NCBI GenBank assembly: GCA_903891165.1
Contig: CAITDR010000566.1
Span: 1 to 64,000 of the forward strand
Direction of reading: 5' to 3'
From: an uncultured Pseudomonadota bacterium
Lineage (GTDB): Bacteria; Myxococcota_A; UBA796; SXON01
Length of the DNA stretch: 64,000 nt
In this document: piece by piece, positions 34,632 to 43,449 of the stretch
How positions within the stretch are numbered: position 1 is the stretch's first letter
How the letters are laid out: each line of letters opens with the position of its first letter
Notes under the pieces: model-generated
Database searches by the model: none
Seen by the model: the letters and a program-made list of their open reading frames with translations, nothing else
What the model was told of the DNA's origin: nothing
Made by a program: the position numbers and the translations under genes

Positions 34632-35771
34632 TCAAAGTACAATCTGGTCTTCGTCGATCCGCTTCAGCTTGACACCGCTGAAGCTCTTTTCTACGGCCTT
34701 CAGCTCCTCGTCCACCCAGGCCTTGAAGGCGGCGGCATCTTTGAAAGGAGCGGGGGAGCTGCGATATTCCACCTTACCGGTGCCCTTGCAGCGGGAGGCC
34801 GTGCCCAGGTTGAAGTGGGTCTCCACCGAGGGCTTGACCCGCTCCTGCACCTGGTCGGGCCAGCTACGGCCGGGCTCGGCGATCTGGGCAACGTGGACTT
34901 CCACCTTTACATCCCCGTTTTTGCAGGTCGCGCTGTCCACGACGATCAGGCCATAGAGCAGGGTCCCGTTGGCCTGAGCCACCGTCTTGTAGCGAATTCC
35001 CGCCAGGGCGTCGGCCTCGGCCTCGGCACCCCAGCCGCCCAGGGTGATACGCGCCTGGTTGACGGCCTGCTCGGGAAGACGAGGAGCCAGCTCTACAATT
35101 GCGGCGATCGCAGCCCTGCGGGCCTCGGCATCGCTGCCCGCGGCATCGGCAAAGGCGCTGACCACGTTGGTGGCCACTTCGGGATCGGTCTCCTTCTCCA
35201 GCATAGAACGCAGGAAGGGAATTGCGTTCTTCCCCAGGTTCTGCGAGAAGATTCCCAGGATGCTGTAGTAGCGGGCACGATCGGCGCCGCGTGTGGCCAG
35301 GGCTGCCCGCAGCAGCTCCTGAACGCCCGGATCCCGGCACGAAGCGAGGCCGGTATACCAGCCCTCGGCCCAGAATTTATCGCCGACTTCCTTGGCAGTT
35401 CCCGTAAAGAAGGCGGGCACACCGGTCTTGTCGCAGGAGGCGCCGAGCATCTTGATGGCCGAGCTGCGCTCGTCCGGCTCGCGGGTCAGTACCCAACTAC
35501 GCACGGCCTCGGGAGCGCCGATAGAAATCGCTGCGATCAACGCTGCATCTCCGCCTTCCCCGCTCAGGATCTTCTTGAAGGCGGTGGGTGCAAAAGCCTT
35601 GGCAGCCGCCGGGTCACAGGCTGCCATTTCCGCAAAAACCTTGCCCGAGCCAGCAGGACTGGCGGCGTCGAAGCTGGCGGTGAGCGCCTTCATGTCACAG
35701 GTGGCGGCATGGGCACTCAAAAGCAGGGACAAGAGCATGACAACTCCGCAGGAAATCGCAATGTAGCGCAT
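34632..35771 (-). CDS. Secreted HEAT-repeat-like protein
   Basis: 379 aa with signal peptide (MRYIAISCGVVMLLSLLLSAHAA). The middle is paired helices (AKAFAPTAFKKILSGEGGDAALIAAISIG, ALATRGADRARYYSILGIFSQNLGKNAIPFLRSML, VATNVVSAFADAAGSDAEARRAAIAAIVELAPRL) typical of HEAT/ARM folds. The C-terminal part is beta-rich with a Cys pair. Function unknown; probably a periplasmic scaffold. Divergent from the next plus-strand gene by 55 bp. Confidence 0.65.
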   Translation of the reverse strand: MRYIAISCGVVMLLSLLLSAHAATCDMKALTASFDAASPAGSGKVFAEMAACDPAAAKAFAPTAFKKILSGEGGDAALIAAISIGAPEAVRSWVLTREPDERSSAIKMLGASCDKTGVPAFFTGTAKEVGDKFWAEGWYTGLASCRDPGVQELLRAALATRGADRARYYSILGIFSQNLGKNAIPFLRSMLEKETDPEVATNVVSAFADAAGSDAEARRAAIAAIVELAPRLPEQAVNQARITLGGWGAEAEADALAGIRYKTVAQANGTLLYGLIVVDSATCKNGDVKVEVHVAQIAEPGRSWPDQVQERVKPSVETHFNLGTASRCKGTGKVEYRSSPAPFKDAAAFKAWVDEELKAVEKSFSGVKLKRIDEDQIVL

Positions 35772-35814
35772 CGAGAGCTACAGCGCCCGGCTCCCTTCTG
35801 CGCCCCGAGCAGGC

Positions 35815-35820
35815 TACAAT
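35815..35820 (+). promoter_or_regulatory. -10-like hexamer 6 nt before a start codon
   Basis: TACAAT (5 of 6 consensus), then AGCTCC, then GTG 35827. Confidence 0.5.
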
Positions 35821-35826
35821 AGCTCC

Positions 35827-36267
35827 GTGTCTGAACCCGCAGCGCTCCCCGATCTTCCCCGCCTCGTCCGGCTGATCAAGCTGACCTTGGCGTTTAATGT
35901 GTTTTTATTGATCTCAAATGCAGGAACGCTCTACGCGCTCCTGGTCTTTGTGATCAACGAGCCCGCCGATGTGGCGGGGGTGGACCCCTTCGAAAAGGAT
36001 ACCCCGGAGGACCCGGCGGACAAGGAAAAGGCGGATCCCCGCCAGGAGATGAAGGAGTTCTTTGATCGCTGTACCGATCTGCTGGACCGGGCGGCGCGCA
36101 AACATGGGGGCAACCCCACCGATGTCATTCCCAGCCGGGAGATGATGGAAAAGGCGATTGAAACCCGTACGATTCACTCCGACGAGAGCCAGGAGGTGAT
36201 GCAGAAGCTGCGGGAAGGTTTCGACTACTACAACCTGGACTGGCCTGCGGTGATTCCGGAGCGTTGA
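35827..36267 (+). CDS. Single-pass membrane protein of unknown function
   Basis: 146 aa, GTG start. One membrane helix (about 16-41, LIKLTLAFNVFLLISNAGTLYALLVFVI) followed by a charged Glu/Asp/Lys-rich soluble tail. Its stop overlaps the next ATG (TGATG). The following two genes also overlap, so three proteins are made together: this one, a membrane protein and a metallophosphoesterase. Confidence 0.6.
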   Translation: MSEPAALPDLPRLVRLIKLTLAFNVFLLISNAGTLYALLVFVINEPADVAGVDPFEKDTPEDPADKEKADPRQEMKEFFDRCTDLLDRAARKHGGNPTDVIPSREMMEKAIETRTIHSDESQEVMQKLREGFDYYNLDWPAVIPER

Positions 36268-37541
36268 TGTATCTATTTTTGTCCATCGCACTGGCGCAGA
36301 GTCCCGGGGATGGCCTGCTTCCCACCCCACCGGATCAGGGAACCCTGGTTCCTCCTTCGGAAACTGAGGGGCACCCCAACATGGCCCCAGCGGGAGAGCC
36401 CGGAAACCCGGCCCTGGCCGTGCAGGGGGAGCCCGGTGGCCCGCCCATGCCCGACGGCACGGCGTTGGCGCCTTCGGAGCGGCGGCCGATGGTGGTGCGC
36501 CTGGAGGATCCCTATTCCCGCTTCGTCGGGACCCCTGTGGTGAAAATCCAGCAGGGAAGCCAGGCAATCACCTATGACCTGATAGACACCGGCACCGGCC
36601 CGGACGCCCGTGCCGGAGACCACCTTTTTGCGGCCTTGGCATCGGTGGATCCCAACGCGCCCTTTGAGCTTTCGCTCTATGCAGACAAAGCCGAAGGGGA
36701 TCCGGTAAAAAGTGGGCAGGTTACGCTGGATTCTGCTGAAAAATCCCTACAAGCGGTGTTCCGTATGGGCGCCGGGGGCGTGGAGATCGATACCCGACCC
36801 GATCCGCCGCCGCTGGACGCGCCGCCCGAAGATCCCAGCCTTCAGGCTCCCGATAAGCCCAAAGTGGACGGTCCCCAGGCACCCGAGCCCGACCACACAC
36901 CGCTGGTGGGTGCGCGTAAGGTAACCGAAGAAGCCCCTTTTCAGCTCAATTTTTTGCTGCTTGGTGCGGTGGTTCTGGGGCTGGCGGGCCTGTGGTGGGG
37001 CCTGCGCCGGTGGATGGCCTGGCGCCTGCTTCTGGCCCCCGCATCGCGACCGATGCAGTTGTTTGGTGTGGTTTTACCGGTGAAGGGGGCGGTAGCCTGG
37101 GTTGTGCCTGATGATCTGGTGGAGGAGGTGATGGCCAGCGTGGTGGAGGAGCTGGCGACCCAGGCGGGTGTGCTGCTGTTGGCGCGGCGGGCGGCCGAGG
37201 GGCTGCGCTGTGGGCATGTATGGCAACTTCGCAGGTTGCGGCCCGAACCGGGACAGGTCGTGCGTGCCTGCAAGGTGGCGGGCGCGCGGGTGCTGGTGCT
37301 GGAGGGCCCCGAGGCCATTGAGGCGCCCCTGGCCGACGAAGGCCCGGCCGCGGTGGTGGAGGAGCTGGTGCCTCTGCTGCGGGTGCCCGCACTGGTGATT
37401 CTGCGTCCGAACGAACCCATTCCCAAGGGAGTGGAAGTAACTCCATTTCTTCGATCGGGAGAGGAGCTGGTGGGCGGAGGAAAGAGTCTGGTGCGGCAGG
37501 ACGGGCGCTGGCGGGTGGCGGCACTCAGCGAGACACAATGA
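36267..37541 (+). CDS. Exported membrane-anchored protein of unknown function
   Basis: 424 aa. Signal peptide MYLFLSIALAQSPG; a Pro/Gly/Glu-rich stretch (15-75); a beta-domain (75-180, MVVRLEDPYSRFVGTPVVKIQQG, a likely immunoglobulin-like fold); a Pro linker; a membrane segment at about 230-250 (LNFLLLGAVVLGLAGLWWG); and a cytoplasmic domain (255-424). Overlaps its neighbours at both ends. No family recognised. Confidence 0.62.
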   Translation: MYLFLSIALAQSPGDGLLPTPPDQGTLVPPSETEGHPNMAPAGEPGNPALAVQGEPGGPPMPDGTALAPSERRPMVVRLEDPYSRFVGTPVVKIQQGSQAITYDLIDTGTGPDARAGDHLFAALASVDPNAPFELSLYADKAEGDPVKSGQVTLDSAEKSLQAVFRMGAGGVEIDTRPDPPPLDAPPEDPSLQAPDKPKVDGPQAPEPDHTPLVGARKVTEEAPFQLNFLLLGAVVLGLAGLWWGLRRWMAWRLLLAPASRPMQLFGVVLPVKGAVAWVVPDDLVEEVMASVVEELATQAGVLLLARRAAEGLRCGHVWQLRRLRPEPGQVVRACKVAGARVLVLEGPEAIEAPLADEGPAAVVEELVPLLRVPALVILRPNEPIPKGVEVTPFLRSGEELVGGGKSLVRQDGRWRVAALSETQ

Positions 37542-38416
37542 GCCTTTCGCAGCGGCTCTATTTTGTGCGGGGGGTGATGCGTGCGGTGCGGCGTGGCGAC
37601 ATGTTTCCCGCATCGGGGCGGGTGGCCGCGCAGGCCGCACCGGGGGGGAGCGAAGATCCCGTGGCCCCTCCGGCGGGAAATGAGATCAACGCGCTGGGTG
37701 TCAGCCGACATCGCTTCCCAATGGCCGGGTTGAAGGAAGAGATCTCGGTGCTCCACCTGTCGGACGTACATCTTCGCGAAGCCGACGATAATCTGCAGAA
37801 GCTGGTGGCCTTGATCGGCACCCTGTCCCCCGATCTGCTTGTGTTGACCGGCGACATCCTGATGCGCGGCTGGAAGGACGCGGCCGTGGATCTTTTTCTG
37901 AAAAGTCTGCCCAAGGCGCGGCTGGGAAGCTACGCCGTGATGGGCAATTGGGAGTACTGGGCGGGGGCACCCGAACGATTCTGGGAGGCGACGCTGGCCC
38001 GCTACGGGATCAAGCTGCTCTACAACCAGAGTGTGGACCTCGGCGCCCTGCAGATCGTGGGTACCGACGACTGGTTGGCGGGGATTCCCGACGTGGATCG
38101 CAGTTTTTCAAAAGTTGACCCGTCAAGACCTGTGCTGGTTCTGACGCACTCTCCAGGTATTTTCCCGCAGGTGATCCGGCCGGGGGTGCGGCTGGTGCTG
38201 GCCGGGCACACCCACGGCGGCCAGGTGCGCTTGCCGGGTGTGGGTCCCCTTTTTCTGCCGAAGGGCAGCGGGGACTACCCCTGGGCCTGGTACCAGCAGG
38301 AGGGCGTCTGGCTTTTTGTCAACCGTGGTATAGGCTGGAGTGTGGCGCCGGTGCGGTGGCGGGCTCCCCCTGAGCTGGCCTGGATCACGCTCTTGGCCGA
38401 TCCCGCCGCCCTGTAG
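37538..38416 (+). CDS. Metallophosphoesterase (YkuE-like) with GNWE instead of GNHE
   Basis: 292 aa. Calcineurin-like motifs in order: HLSDVHL (72-79), LTGDIL (104-108), GNWE (136-139), LTHSPG, GHTHGGQ. In the family the third motif is GNH[DE], whose His contacts the leaving group; here it is Trp, so catalysis may be altered. YkuE-like enzymes remove phosphate from lipid or sugar phosphates. ATGA overlap with the previous gene. Confidence 0.82.
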   Translation: MSLSQRLYFVRGVMRAVRRGDMFPASGRVAAQAAPGGSEDPVAPPAGNEINALGVSRHRFPMAGLKEEISVLHLSDVHLREADDNLQKLVALIGTLSPDLLVLTGDILMRGWKDAAVDLFLKSLPKARLGSYAVMGNWEYWAGAPERFWEATLARYGIKLLYNQSVDLGALQIVGTDDWLAGIPDVDRSFSKVDPSRPVLVLTHSPGIFPQVIRPGVRLVLAGHTHGGQVRLPGVGPLFLPKGSGDYPWAWYQQEGVWLFVNRGIGWSVAPVRWRAPPELAWITLLADPAAL

Positions 38417-38520
38417 CCCTGGCCCATCGCCCCACACCGCGAAGCAGGCTACCAGTCCGGCGCCTTTCCCGGCTTGTGCTTGCCCCCCGGCGAAGCCTTC
38501 TATATCCTACGAGCAAAGCC

Positions 38521-39771
38521 ATGTACTTCGGCCGTATTCCCCGCTTCAGTCCCAGCTTCTCCCCCAAAGAGACCCTGCTCTCCGCCAAGGCGCTCCTCCG
38601 TGCGGAGCCGGACGCAGCCAAAGTACGGCAGTTCGAGGAGCACTTCGCAAGCTTCATCGGTGCAAAATACGCGGTGATGGTGCCCTCGGCTCGCTACGCC
38701 TTCTACCTGCTGCTGGAGGCCATGGGCATCGGGGAGGGCGACGAGGTGGTGATCCCCGGGCTCACCTATTTTGCCATTCCCGCCATCGGGGCTTTGCGAG
38801 GGGTACGGCCGGTTTTTGCCGATGTCGGCCTCTCCAGCCACGTACTCGATCCCGCTGCTTTTGAGGCCGCGATCACCCCGCGCACCCGCGCCGTGGTGCC
38901 CACCCACCTCTACGGCACCCCCTGCGACATGGATGCCATCCGGGCCATCGCCAAAAAGCACCACATCATCGTGATCGAAGACTGCGCGCAGAGCACGGGT
39001 GCCCGGTACAAGGGTGCGCGGGTGGGCAGCCTGGGCGATGCCGCCTACTATACTTTTGGGCTTACCAAGAACATTACCACGCTGTCCGGTGCGATGATCA
39101 CCACCGACCGTGCGGATGTAGCTGAGCACGCACGGCGCACCATCGACGCCACCACTCCGGCCGACAATCGTCGCAACGTCAAAGAGGCTGCCGTCGGAAC
39201 GGCGATGATGTTTGCGACCCATCCCTACATCTACCCCTGGACACTGCATCCGGTGATCCAGCTCGGGAATATGCTGGGAAAAGACCCTATCCACGAGCCT
39301 TTTGGCGAACCCGAGCTGCGCTACGACACGCTGCCCGGCTCCTTCGCCCACAGCCGCCCCCGCGCGATGCAGGCGGCCGTTGGGATCACCCAATTGCAGC
39401 GGATCGAAGAGCTGAATGGCGCACGTATCCGCAACGGGCGCTGGCTGGACGAACACCTTGCGCATGTGGGGGGCATCACCCTGCCTAGCTACCCCGACGG
39501 CGCCGAGCCCATCTACATGAGCTTTGTGATCCACCACCCCCGTCGGGATGCGCTGATGACCGCACTGCGGAAAAGGGGCATCGACACCACCACCGGCTAT
39601 ATGAACGATTGCTCCGATCATCCTCTGTTCTCTGAGTTCCGGCGCCCCTGTGCCAACGCTGCGGTCATCAAGGCGGAGCAGCTCCATCTGCCGGTACACC
39701 CGCGGATGGACCAGAAAGATCTGGAGCACCTTGCCGAGTCCCTGCGCTCGGCGATCCGGGAAGTGGGATGA
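38521..39771 (+). CDS. DegT/DnrJ/EryC1/StrS aminotransferase
   Basis: 416 aa. IGAKYAVMVPSARYAFYLLLEAMGIGEGDEVVIPGLTYFAIP, HHIIVIEDCAQSTGARY and YYTFGLTKNITTLSGAM (PLP Lys present) define a transaminating DegT enzyme, unlike the His-type homologue at 18486. It probably transfers an amino group to a keto sugar or similar carbonyl. A TATATC hexamer lies at 38501-38506. Its stop overlaps the next gene (ATGA), and three genes form one unit with two radical SAM proteins. Confidence 0.82.
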   Translation: MYFGRIPRFSPSFSPKETLLSAKALLRAEPDAAKVRQFEEHFASFIGAKYAVMVPSARYAFYLLLEAMGIGEGDEVVIPGLTYFAIPAIGALRGVRPVFADVGLSSHVLDPAAFEAAITPRTRAVVPTHLYGTPCDMDAIRAIAKKHHIIVIEDCAQSTGARYKGARVGSLGDAAYYTFGLTKNITTLSGAMITTDRADVAEHARRTIDATTPADNRRNVKEAAVGTAMMFATHPYIYPWTLHPVIQLGNMLGKDPIHEPFGEPELRYDTLPGSFAHSRPRAMQAAVGITQLQRIEELNGARIRNGRWLDEHLAHVGGITLPSYPDGAEPIYMSFVIHHPRRDALMTALRKRGIDTTTGYMNDCSDHPLFSEFRRPCANAAVIKAEQLHLPVHPRMDQKDLEHLAESLRSAIREVG

Positions 39772-40802
39772 AAGCAGCCTCCCTGGCCAAAATGAGCCTT
39801 GGAGCTGCCCGGTACCGGTTGACGGGGCATCGGGTGCCCCTGCATGTGCTTCTTACGGTGACCCACCAATGCAACGCCCTGTGTGCCTACTGTGCGGTCC
39901 CGCTCCAGCGGGTGCAGGAGCTGAGTACGGAGGAGTGGGGGGATATCCTGGATCGTCTGGCCCGACGGGGTACAACACGGGTGAGTATCGGCGGTGGGGA
40001 GCCGCTGACCCGCGCCGATATTGGCATGCTGATCGACCGTTGCCACAGCCACGGCATGTGGACCAGCATGGAGAGCAATGGGCACCTGGTGCCGCAGCGT
40101 ATCGGGGAGCTGAAAAACCTGCGGCAATTGGTGCTTAGCCTGGACGGTCGGCCCGCCAACCACGACCAGCTGCGCGAGCATGGCTCCTACAAAAAGGTGT
40201 TGCAGGCCATCGAAGTGGCGAGGGCGGCCGGGATCGAGGTGTGGACGCTGACCGCGCTCACCCGTCGGAATATTGACGATGTTGGCTTTATCTTGGATCA
40301 GGCCGAAGCCCTCGGATTTACTGCCAATTTCCAGGTACTCCAGGGTGACTGTTCTCCCTACGGAAAGGGCGGGGAGCGGCTGCGTGCCGATCAGGCCGAG
40401 ACGCAGCGGGTGTTGCGCGAGCTGTTGGAGGCCCGGCTTGCAGGAAGACCCGTTGGAATCAGTGAAAAGACGCTGCGCTATCTCTTGACCTGGCAAGATT
40501 TTCGGAAGACCACGGACTCCACGCCGCACGAGGATCTGCACTGCCTCGCCGGGCAGCTCTACTGCGCCATTGATGCCGACGGAACGCTGTCGCCCTGCAC
40601 CCTTCAGGTGGGCAGTTTTGGCGGAAAAAACATCCGAGAAGTGGGTTTCGACGCCGCCTTTGACACGTTGCGGGACAATCCCTGCGCCGCCTGCACATCG
40701 TCCGCCCTGACCGAATATAATTACCTCTACAACCTCAACCTTCCCGCACTGGTCGAGTACGCTCGCGCCCGGCGGTGGAGAGAGGAACGGAAGGTCGCAT
40801 GA
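39768..40802 (+). CDS. Radical SAM/SPASM protein 1
   Basis: 344 aa. THQCNALCAYC (CxxxCxxC, about residue 35-42) binds the SAM [4Fe-4S] cluster; SIGGGEPL follows. The C-terminal Cys set (DLHCLAGQLYCAIDADGTLSPC, NPCAACTSS) fits a SPASM/Twitch auxiliary cluster. Such enzymes modify peptides, sugars or lipids. Starts 4 bp inside the aminotransferase stop. Confidence 0.85.
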   Translation: MKAASLAKMSLGAARYRLTGHRVPLHVLLTVTHQCNALCAYCAVPLQRVQELSTEEWGDILDRLARRGTTRVSIGGGEPLTRADIGMLIDRCHSHGMWTSMESNGHLVPQRIGELKNLRQLVLSLDGRPANHDQLREHGSYKKVLQAIEVARAAGIEVWTLTALTRRNIDDVGFILDQAEALGFTANFQVLQGDCSPYGKGGERLRADQAETQRVLRELLEARLAGRPVGISEKTLRYLLTWQDFRKTTDSTPHEDLHCLAGQLYCAIDADGTLSPCTLQVGSFGGKNIREVGFDAAFDTLRDNPCAACTSSALTEYNYLYNLNLPALVEYARARRWREERKVA

Positions 40803-41971
40803 AGCTGAATCCGCTGGGCTATGCCCGAATTGCCGAAGCCTTCGTCACCCGAAAAGTGCCGGTGTACGCCCACTATGGGATTACCCATCGCTGCAACCTG
40901 ACCTGCAAGATGTGCGGAATCTGGCGCTACGGGAACAAAAAAGAAGAGCTGTCGCTGGCGCAGATCGGGAAGATGGCCGAGCGGATGGCGCGGTTGGGGG
41001 TGGTGCAGGTCTCCATCGGTGGCGGAGAGCCCTTTGCCTCCGAACACCTCGAAGAAGCGGCAAAACTCTTCGTGGACACCGGTCTGAACGTGCGGGTGCT
41101 CACCAACGGGGTGGGGCTTGCGCCGGGTCGCTTGGAGAAGTGTGTACAGTACGGTGTAAAAAACTTCTCGATTTCCCTGGACTCCCTCTATCCGGCACGC
41201 TTCGACTATATCTGTGAGTACGAAGGATCGTGGAAGGAAGCGGTACGGACGATGACGCAGGTGAGCGGGCTGCTCAAAGACAGCGGTGGACTGCCGACGA
41301 TCAACTGCGTAGTCTCCAACTTAAACCTCGAAGAACTGCCAGACATGGTGCGCTTTGCGGAGGCCATCGGCTTCCACATCTCCTTCCTGCCGGTGGAGCT
41401 GCTGCCGGATCCGAAGGCGGGCGTGCGCAATTGGGAGGCGCGCTTCATCCGGTATAGGCCGGAAATGGGCTTGAATACCCAGGATACACCGGATGCGGTG
41501 CGGAAGCGTGTGGATGAGGCTTACGACAAGATTATCGCCCTGAAGAAGGCGGGCGGGCCGATCCTGAACAGCACGCCGTACCTGGAAGCAAGCCGGATGT
41601 ATCTGAAAACCGGCCGCTTTCCTGCCGAAGGCTGTGATGCCGGTCGTCTGTACTTCTCGGTAGCCCCCAACGGGAGCTTCACCGCCTGCCACCGCACCGA
41701 GCAGCAGCACATCTCCTTCCTGGACGACAACTTCGAAGCCTACTATCAATCCGGCGAATTTGAGAAAAAACGCCTGCTCGAAGTGGGGGGCTGCGAGGGC
41801 TGCATGCGTGCATGTTGGATCGACACCAGCTTCATGTTCCGCACCTTTGAAGGCTTTTTTGAGACGGCCAAGATGTCCGCCTTCCCCAAAAAGCCCAACA
41901 GCATGAACTGGGAGCAGGCCCGTGGTTGGGCACGGGAAGAAGCCATCTCCATCGTACCCCAAGCGGTGTGA
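40799..41971 (+). CDS. Radical SAM/SPASM protein 2
   Basis: 390 aa. THRCNLTCKMCGIW is the CxxxCxxC core; SIGGGEPFAS next; auxiliary-cluster Cys in EGCDAGRLYFSVAPNGSFTACH and GGCEGCMRACW. It shares the SIGGGEP core with the preceding protein, so duplication is possible. Third gene of the unit; no peptide precursor is obvious nearby. A perfect 20-bp palindrome follows. Confidence 0.85.
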   Translation: MKLNPLGYARIAEAFVTRKVPVYAHYGITHRCNLTCKMCGIWRYGNKKEELSLAQIGKMAERMARLGVVQVSIGGGEPFASEHLEEAAKLFVDTGLNVRVLTNGVGLAPGRLEKCVQYGVKNFSISLDSLYPARFDYICEYEGSWKEAVRTMTQVSGLLKDSGGLPTINCVVSNLNLEELPDMVRFAEAIGFHISFLPVELLPDPKAGVRNWEARFIRYRPEMGLNTQDTPDAVRKRVDEAYDKIIALKKAGGPILNSTPYLEASRMYLKTGRFPAEGCDAGRLYFSVAPNGSFTACHRTEQQHISFLDDNFEAYYQSGEFEKKRLLEVGGCEGCMRACWIDTSFMFRTFEGFFETAKMSAFPKKPNSMNWEQARGWAREEAISIVPQAV

Positions 41972-41976
41972 CGACG

Positions 41977-41996
41977 CTGAATGAGGCCTCATTCAG
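41977..41996. terminator. 20-bp perfect palindrome between convergent genes
   Basis: CTGAATGAGGCCTCATTCAG starts 5 bp after the radical SAM stop and is 91 bp from the end of the convergent MopE-lectin gene. No T run on the plus strand, so terminator activity is a guess. Confidence 0.5.
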
Positions 41997-42087
41997 TAAA
42001 AAGGCAAAGGACAGGTAGATAAGCCGCCAGTCACAACACCACTCCGGGCCGGTGCGCCCAAGCGCGCAGCGGCCTTTGGGATGGCGT

Positions 42088-43437
42088 TCAGCCGCGACAG
42101 AGCCAGAGGTGCGGCGTACTACAGACCCCGTCGTACCAGAGCCCATCCTCGCCGAGGTACACGCAGTCCTCGCCCCCATTCGCATCGTCGGGCTGGCCAG
42201 GAGCCCAGGCGGTGCCGCCCGGTGCCGCCCCATCCCAGCGGCGAAAATCCGCCTCCACCGCCCGATCATCCAGGCCCAGCCAGGCACCGGCGTAGCCCGC
42301 GGTGACCAACCAGGTAAGCTCTGCCTCATCCTCCCCCCCCACCGGCTGGTAGCCAAAAGTGGCGCAGGAAGCGGCCAGATTTTCGCCTGTGCCCAGATCG
42401 CAGGCCAGGTAGGGCTGGCTCCCCCGATGCTGGACGGCACAGGGGCAGCCCTCTTCGTCGGCAAGGCCAGAGCAATTGTTGTCGCGGGCGTCGCAGCGTT
42501 CTGTTGCACCTGGGAAGGTGGCCGCATCGGCGTCGTCGCAGTCCACCTCGGCGGAAAATCCGTCTCCATCCCCATCCTGGTCGTCATCACCGGAGCAGTC
42601 CGCGTCAATCCCATCGTAAGGCAGATCCGCTGCACCGGGGAAGATCACGTCGGAGGCCAGCAGTTGGTAGCCGGGGTTGGGCTCAGGGACCGAGTCGGGA
42701 TCGTCGGCGCAGTCCCCGTCGGCCACCCCGTCGGGAAGGGGAACCCCCGCCAGTGCGGAATAGCCGGCCACCCACCAGCCATCTCCATCCTGGTCTCCAT
42801 CGTTGCCGTCGCAGTCCTGGTCGATGCCGTCGTACCAGATTTCGGCGCGGCCGGGGGCGACTTGCGGGTCGGTATCGTTGCAGTCCTCCGGGACGTCGGT
42901 GCCGTCTCCATCGGCATCGTTGTCGGAATTTCCCGCGCAGTCGGCGTCGGTGCCATCGTAAGGCAGATCGATGGCTCCAGGAAAAACGGCAGCCGGACCG
43001 AGGGCGGCGGGGTCGGGCCAGCGATCCTCCGGGCTGTCGTAGCAGTCGGTCCCGCCCCAGGCCGCGGCGGCCACCCCGTCGCCATCCGCGTCATCGTCGT
43101 TTTGACCGTCACAATTGGCGTCCACACCGTCGTAGGGTCGCTCTGGGGCGCCAGGGTACACCTCCTGCCCCAAAAGAGGAGGAAATCCCTCCCGAGCACC
43201 TGCTACCGGTCCGGGATCATCGGCGCAGTCCTCGGCGCCCCAGCCATCTCCGTCTCGGTCGGCATCATTCCCGTCACAATTCTGATCGACACCGTCGTAC
43301 CACTGCTCCTCAGCGCCTGGGTGAATTGCACTTAGTGAATCGTCACAATCTCCCATTTTCGCCGTCCAGCCATCCCCATCTGCGTCCACGAAGGACCAGT
43401 GGGATCCGCAGGCCAGGGCAAGCAGCATGGGCAGCAT
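42088..43437 (-). CDS. MopE-repeat lipoprotein with C-type lectin domain
   Basis: 449 aa. MLPMLLALACGSHW is a lipoprotein signal. About 15-325 is a tandem of MopE-type units (DADGDGWTAKMGDCDDSLSAIHPGAEE, WYDGVDQNCDGN and five or more copies). About 330-449 is a C-type-lectin fold: a Cys near its start, NLAASCATFGYQPV, ELTWLV, AWLGLDD, WAPGQPDDANGGEDCVYL, LWYDGVC, LWLCRG. The QPD motif resembles galactose-type Ca sites. Probably a surface metal- and sugar-binding adhesin. Divergent from the kinase gene. Confidence 0.82.
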   Translation of the reverse strand: MLPMLLALACGSHWSFVDADGDGWTAKMGDCDDSLSAIHPGAEEQWYDGVDQNCDGNDADRDGDGWGAEDCADDPGPVAGAREGFPPLLGQEVYPGAPERPYDGVDANCDGQNDDDADGDGVAAAAWGGTDCYDSPEDRWPDPAALGPAAVFPGAIDLPYDGTDADCAGNSDNDADGDGTDVPEDCNDTDPQVAPGRAEIWYDGIDQDCDGNDGDQDGDGWWVAGYSALAGVPLPDGVADGDCADDPDSVPEPNPGYQLLASDVIFPGAADLPYDGIDADCSGDDDQDGDGDGFSAEVDCDDADAATFPGATERCDARDNNCSGLADEEGCPCAVQHRGSQPYLACDLGTGENLAASCATFGYQPVGGEDEAELTWLVTAGYAGAWLGLDDRAVEADFRRWDGAAPGGTAWAPGQPDDANGGEDCVYLGEDGLWYDGVCSTPHLWLCRG

Positions 43438-43443
43438 CGGACT

Positions 43444-43449
43444 ATACTA
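43444..43449 (-). promoter_or_regulatory. Bidirectional -10-like region between the lectin and kinase genes
   Basis: Minus strand TAGTAT, then AGTCCG, then ATG 43437 (6-nt gap). The plus strand of the same bases contains TATACT (43443-43448), a near-consensus -10 facing the kinase. Confidence 0.45.

Noticed and set aside
10003..38125. TTGACACGTCAA (about 10003) and TTGACCCGTCAA (about 38114) as relatives of the palindrome at 4249
   Set aside because: Both lie inside coding regions of conserved proteins; most likely chance. Only the intergenic copy is kept.
42504..43448. Long N-terminal extension of the kinase frame
   Set aside because: Lies opposite the MopE-lectin gene, low-complexity His/Arg/Pro; true start is at 43449 or 43500.
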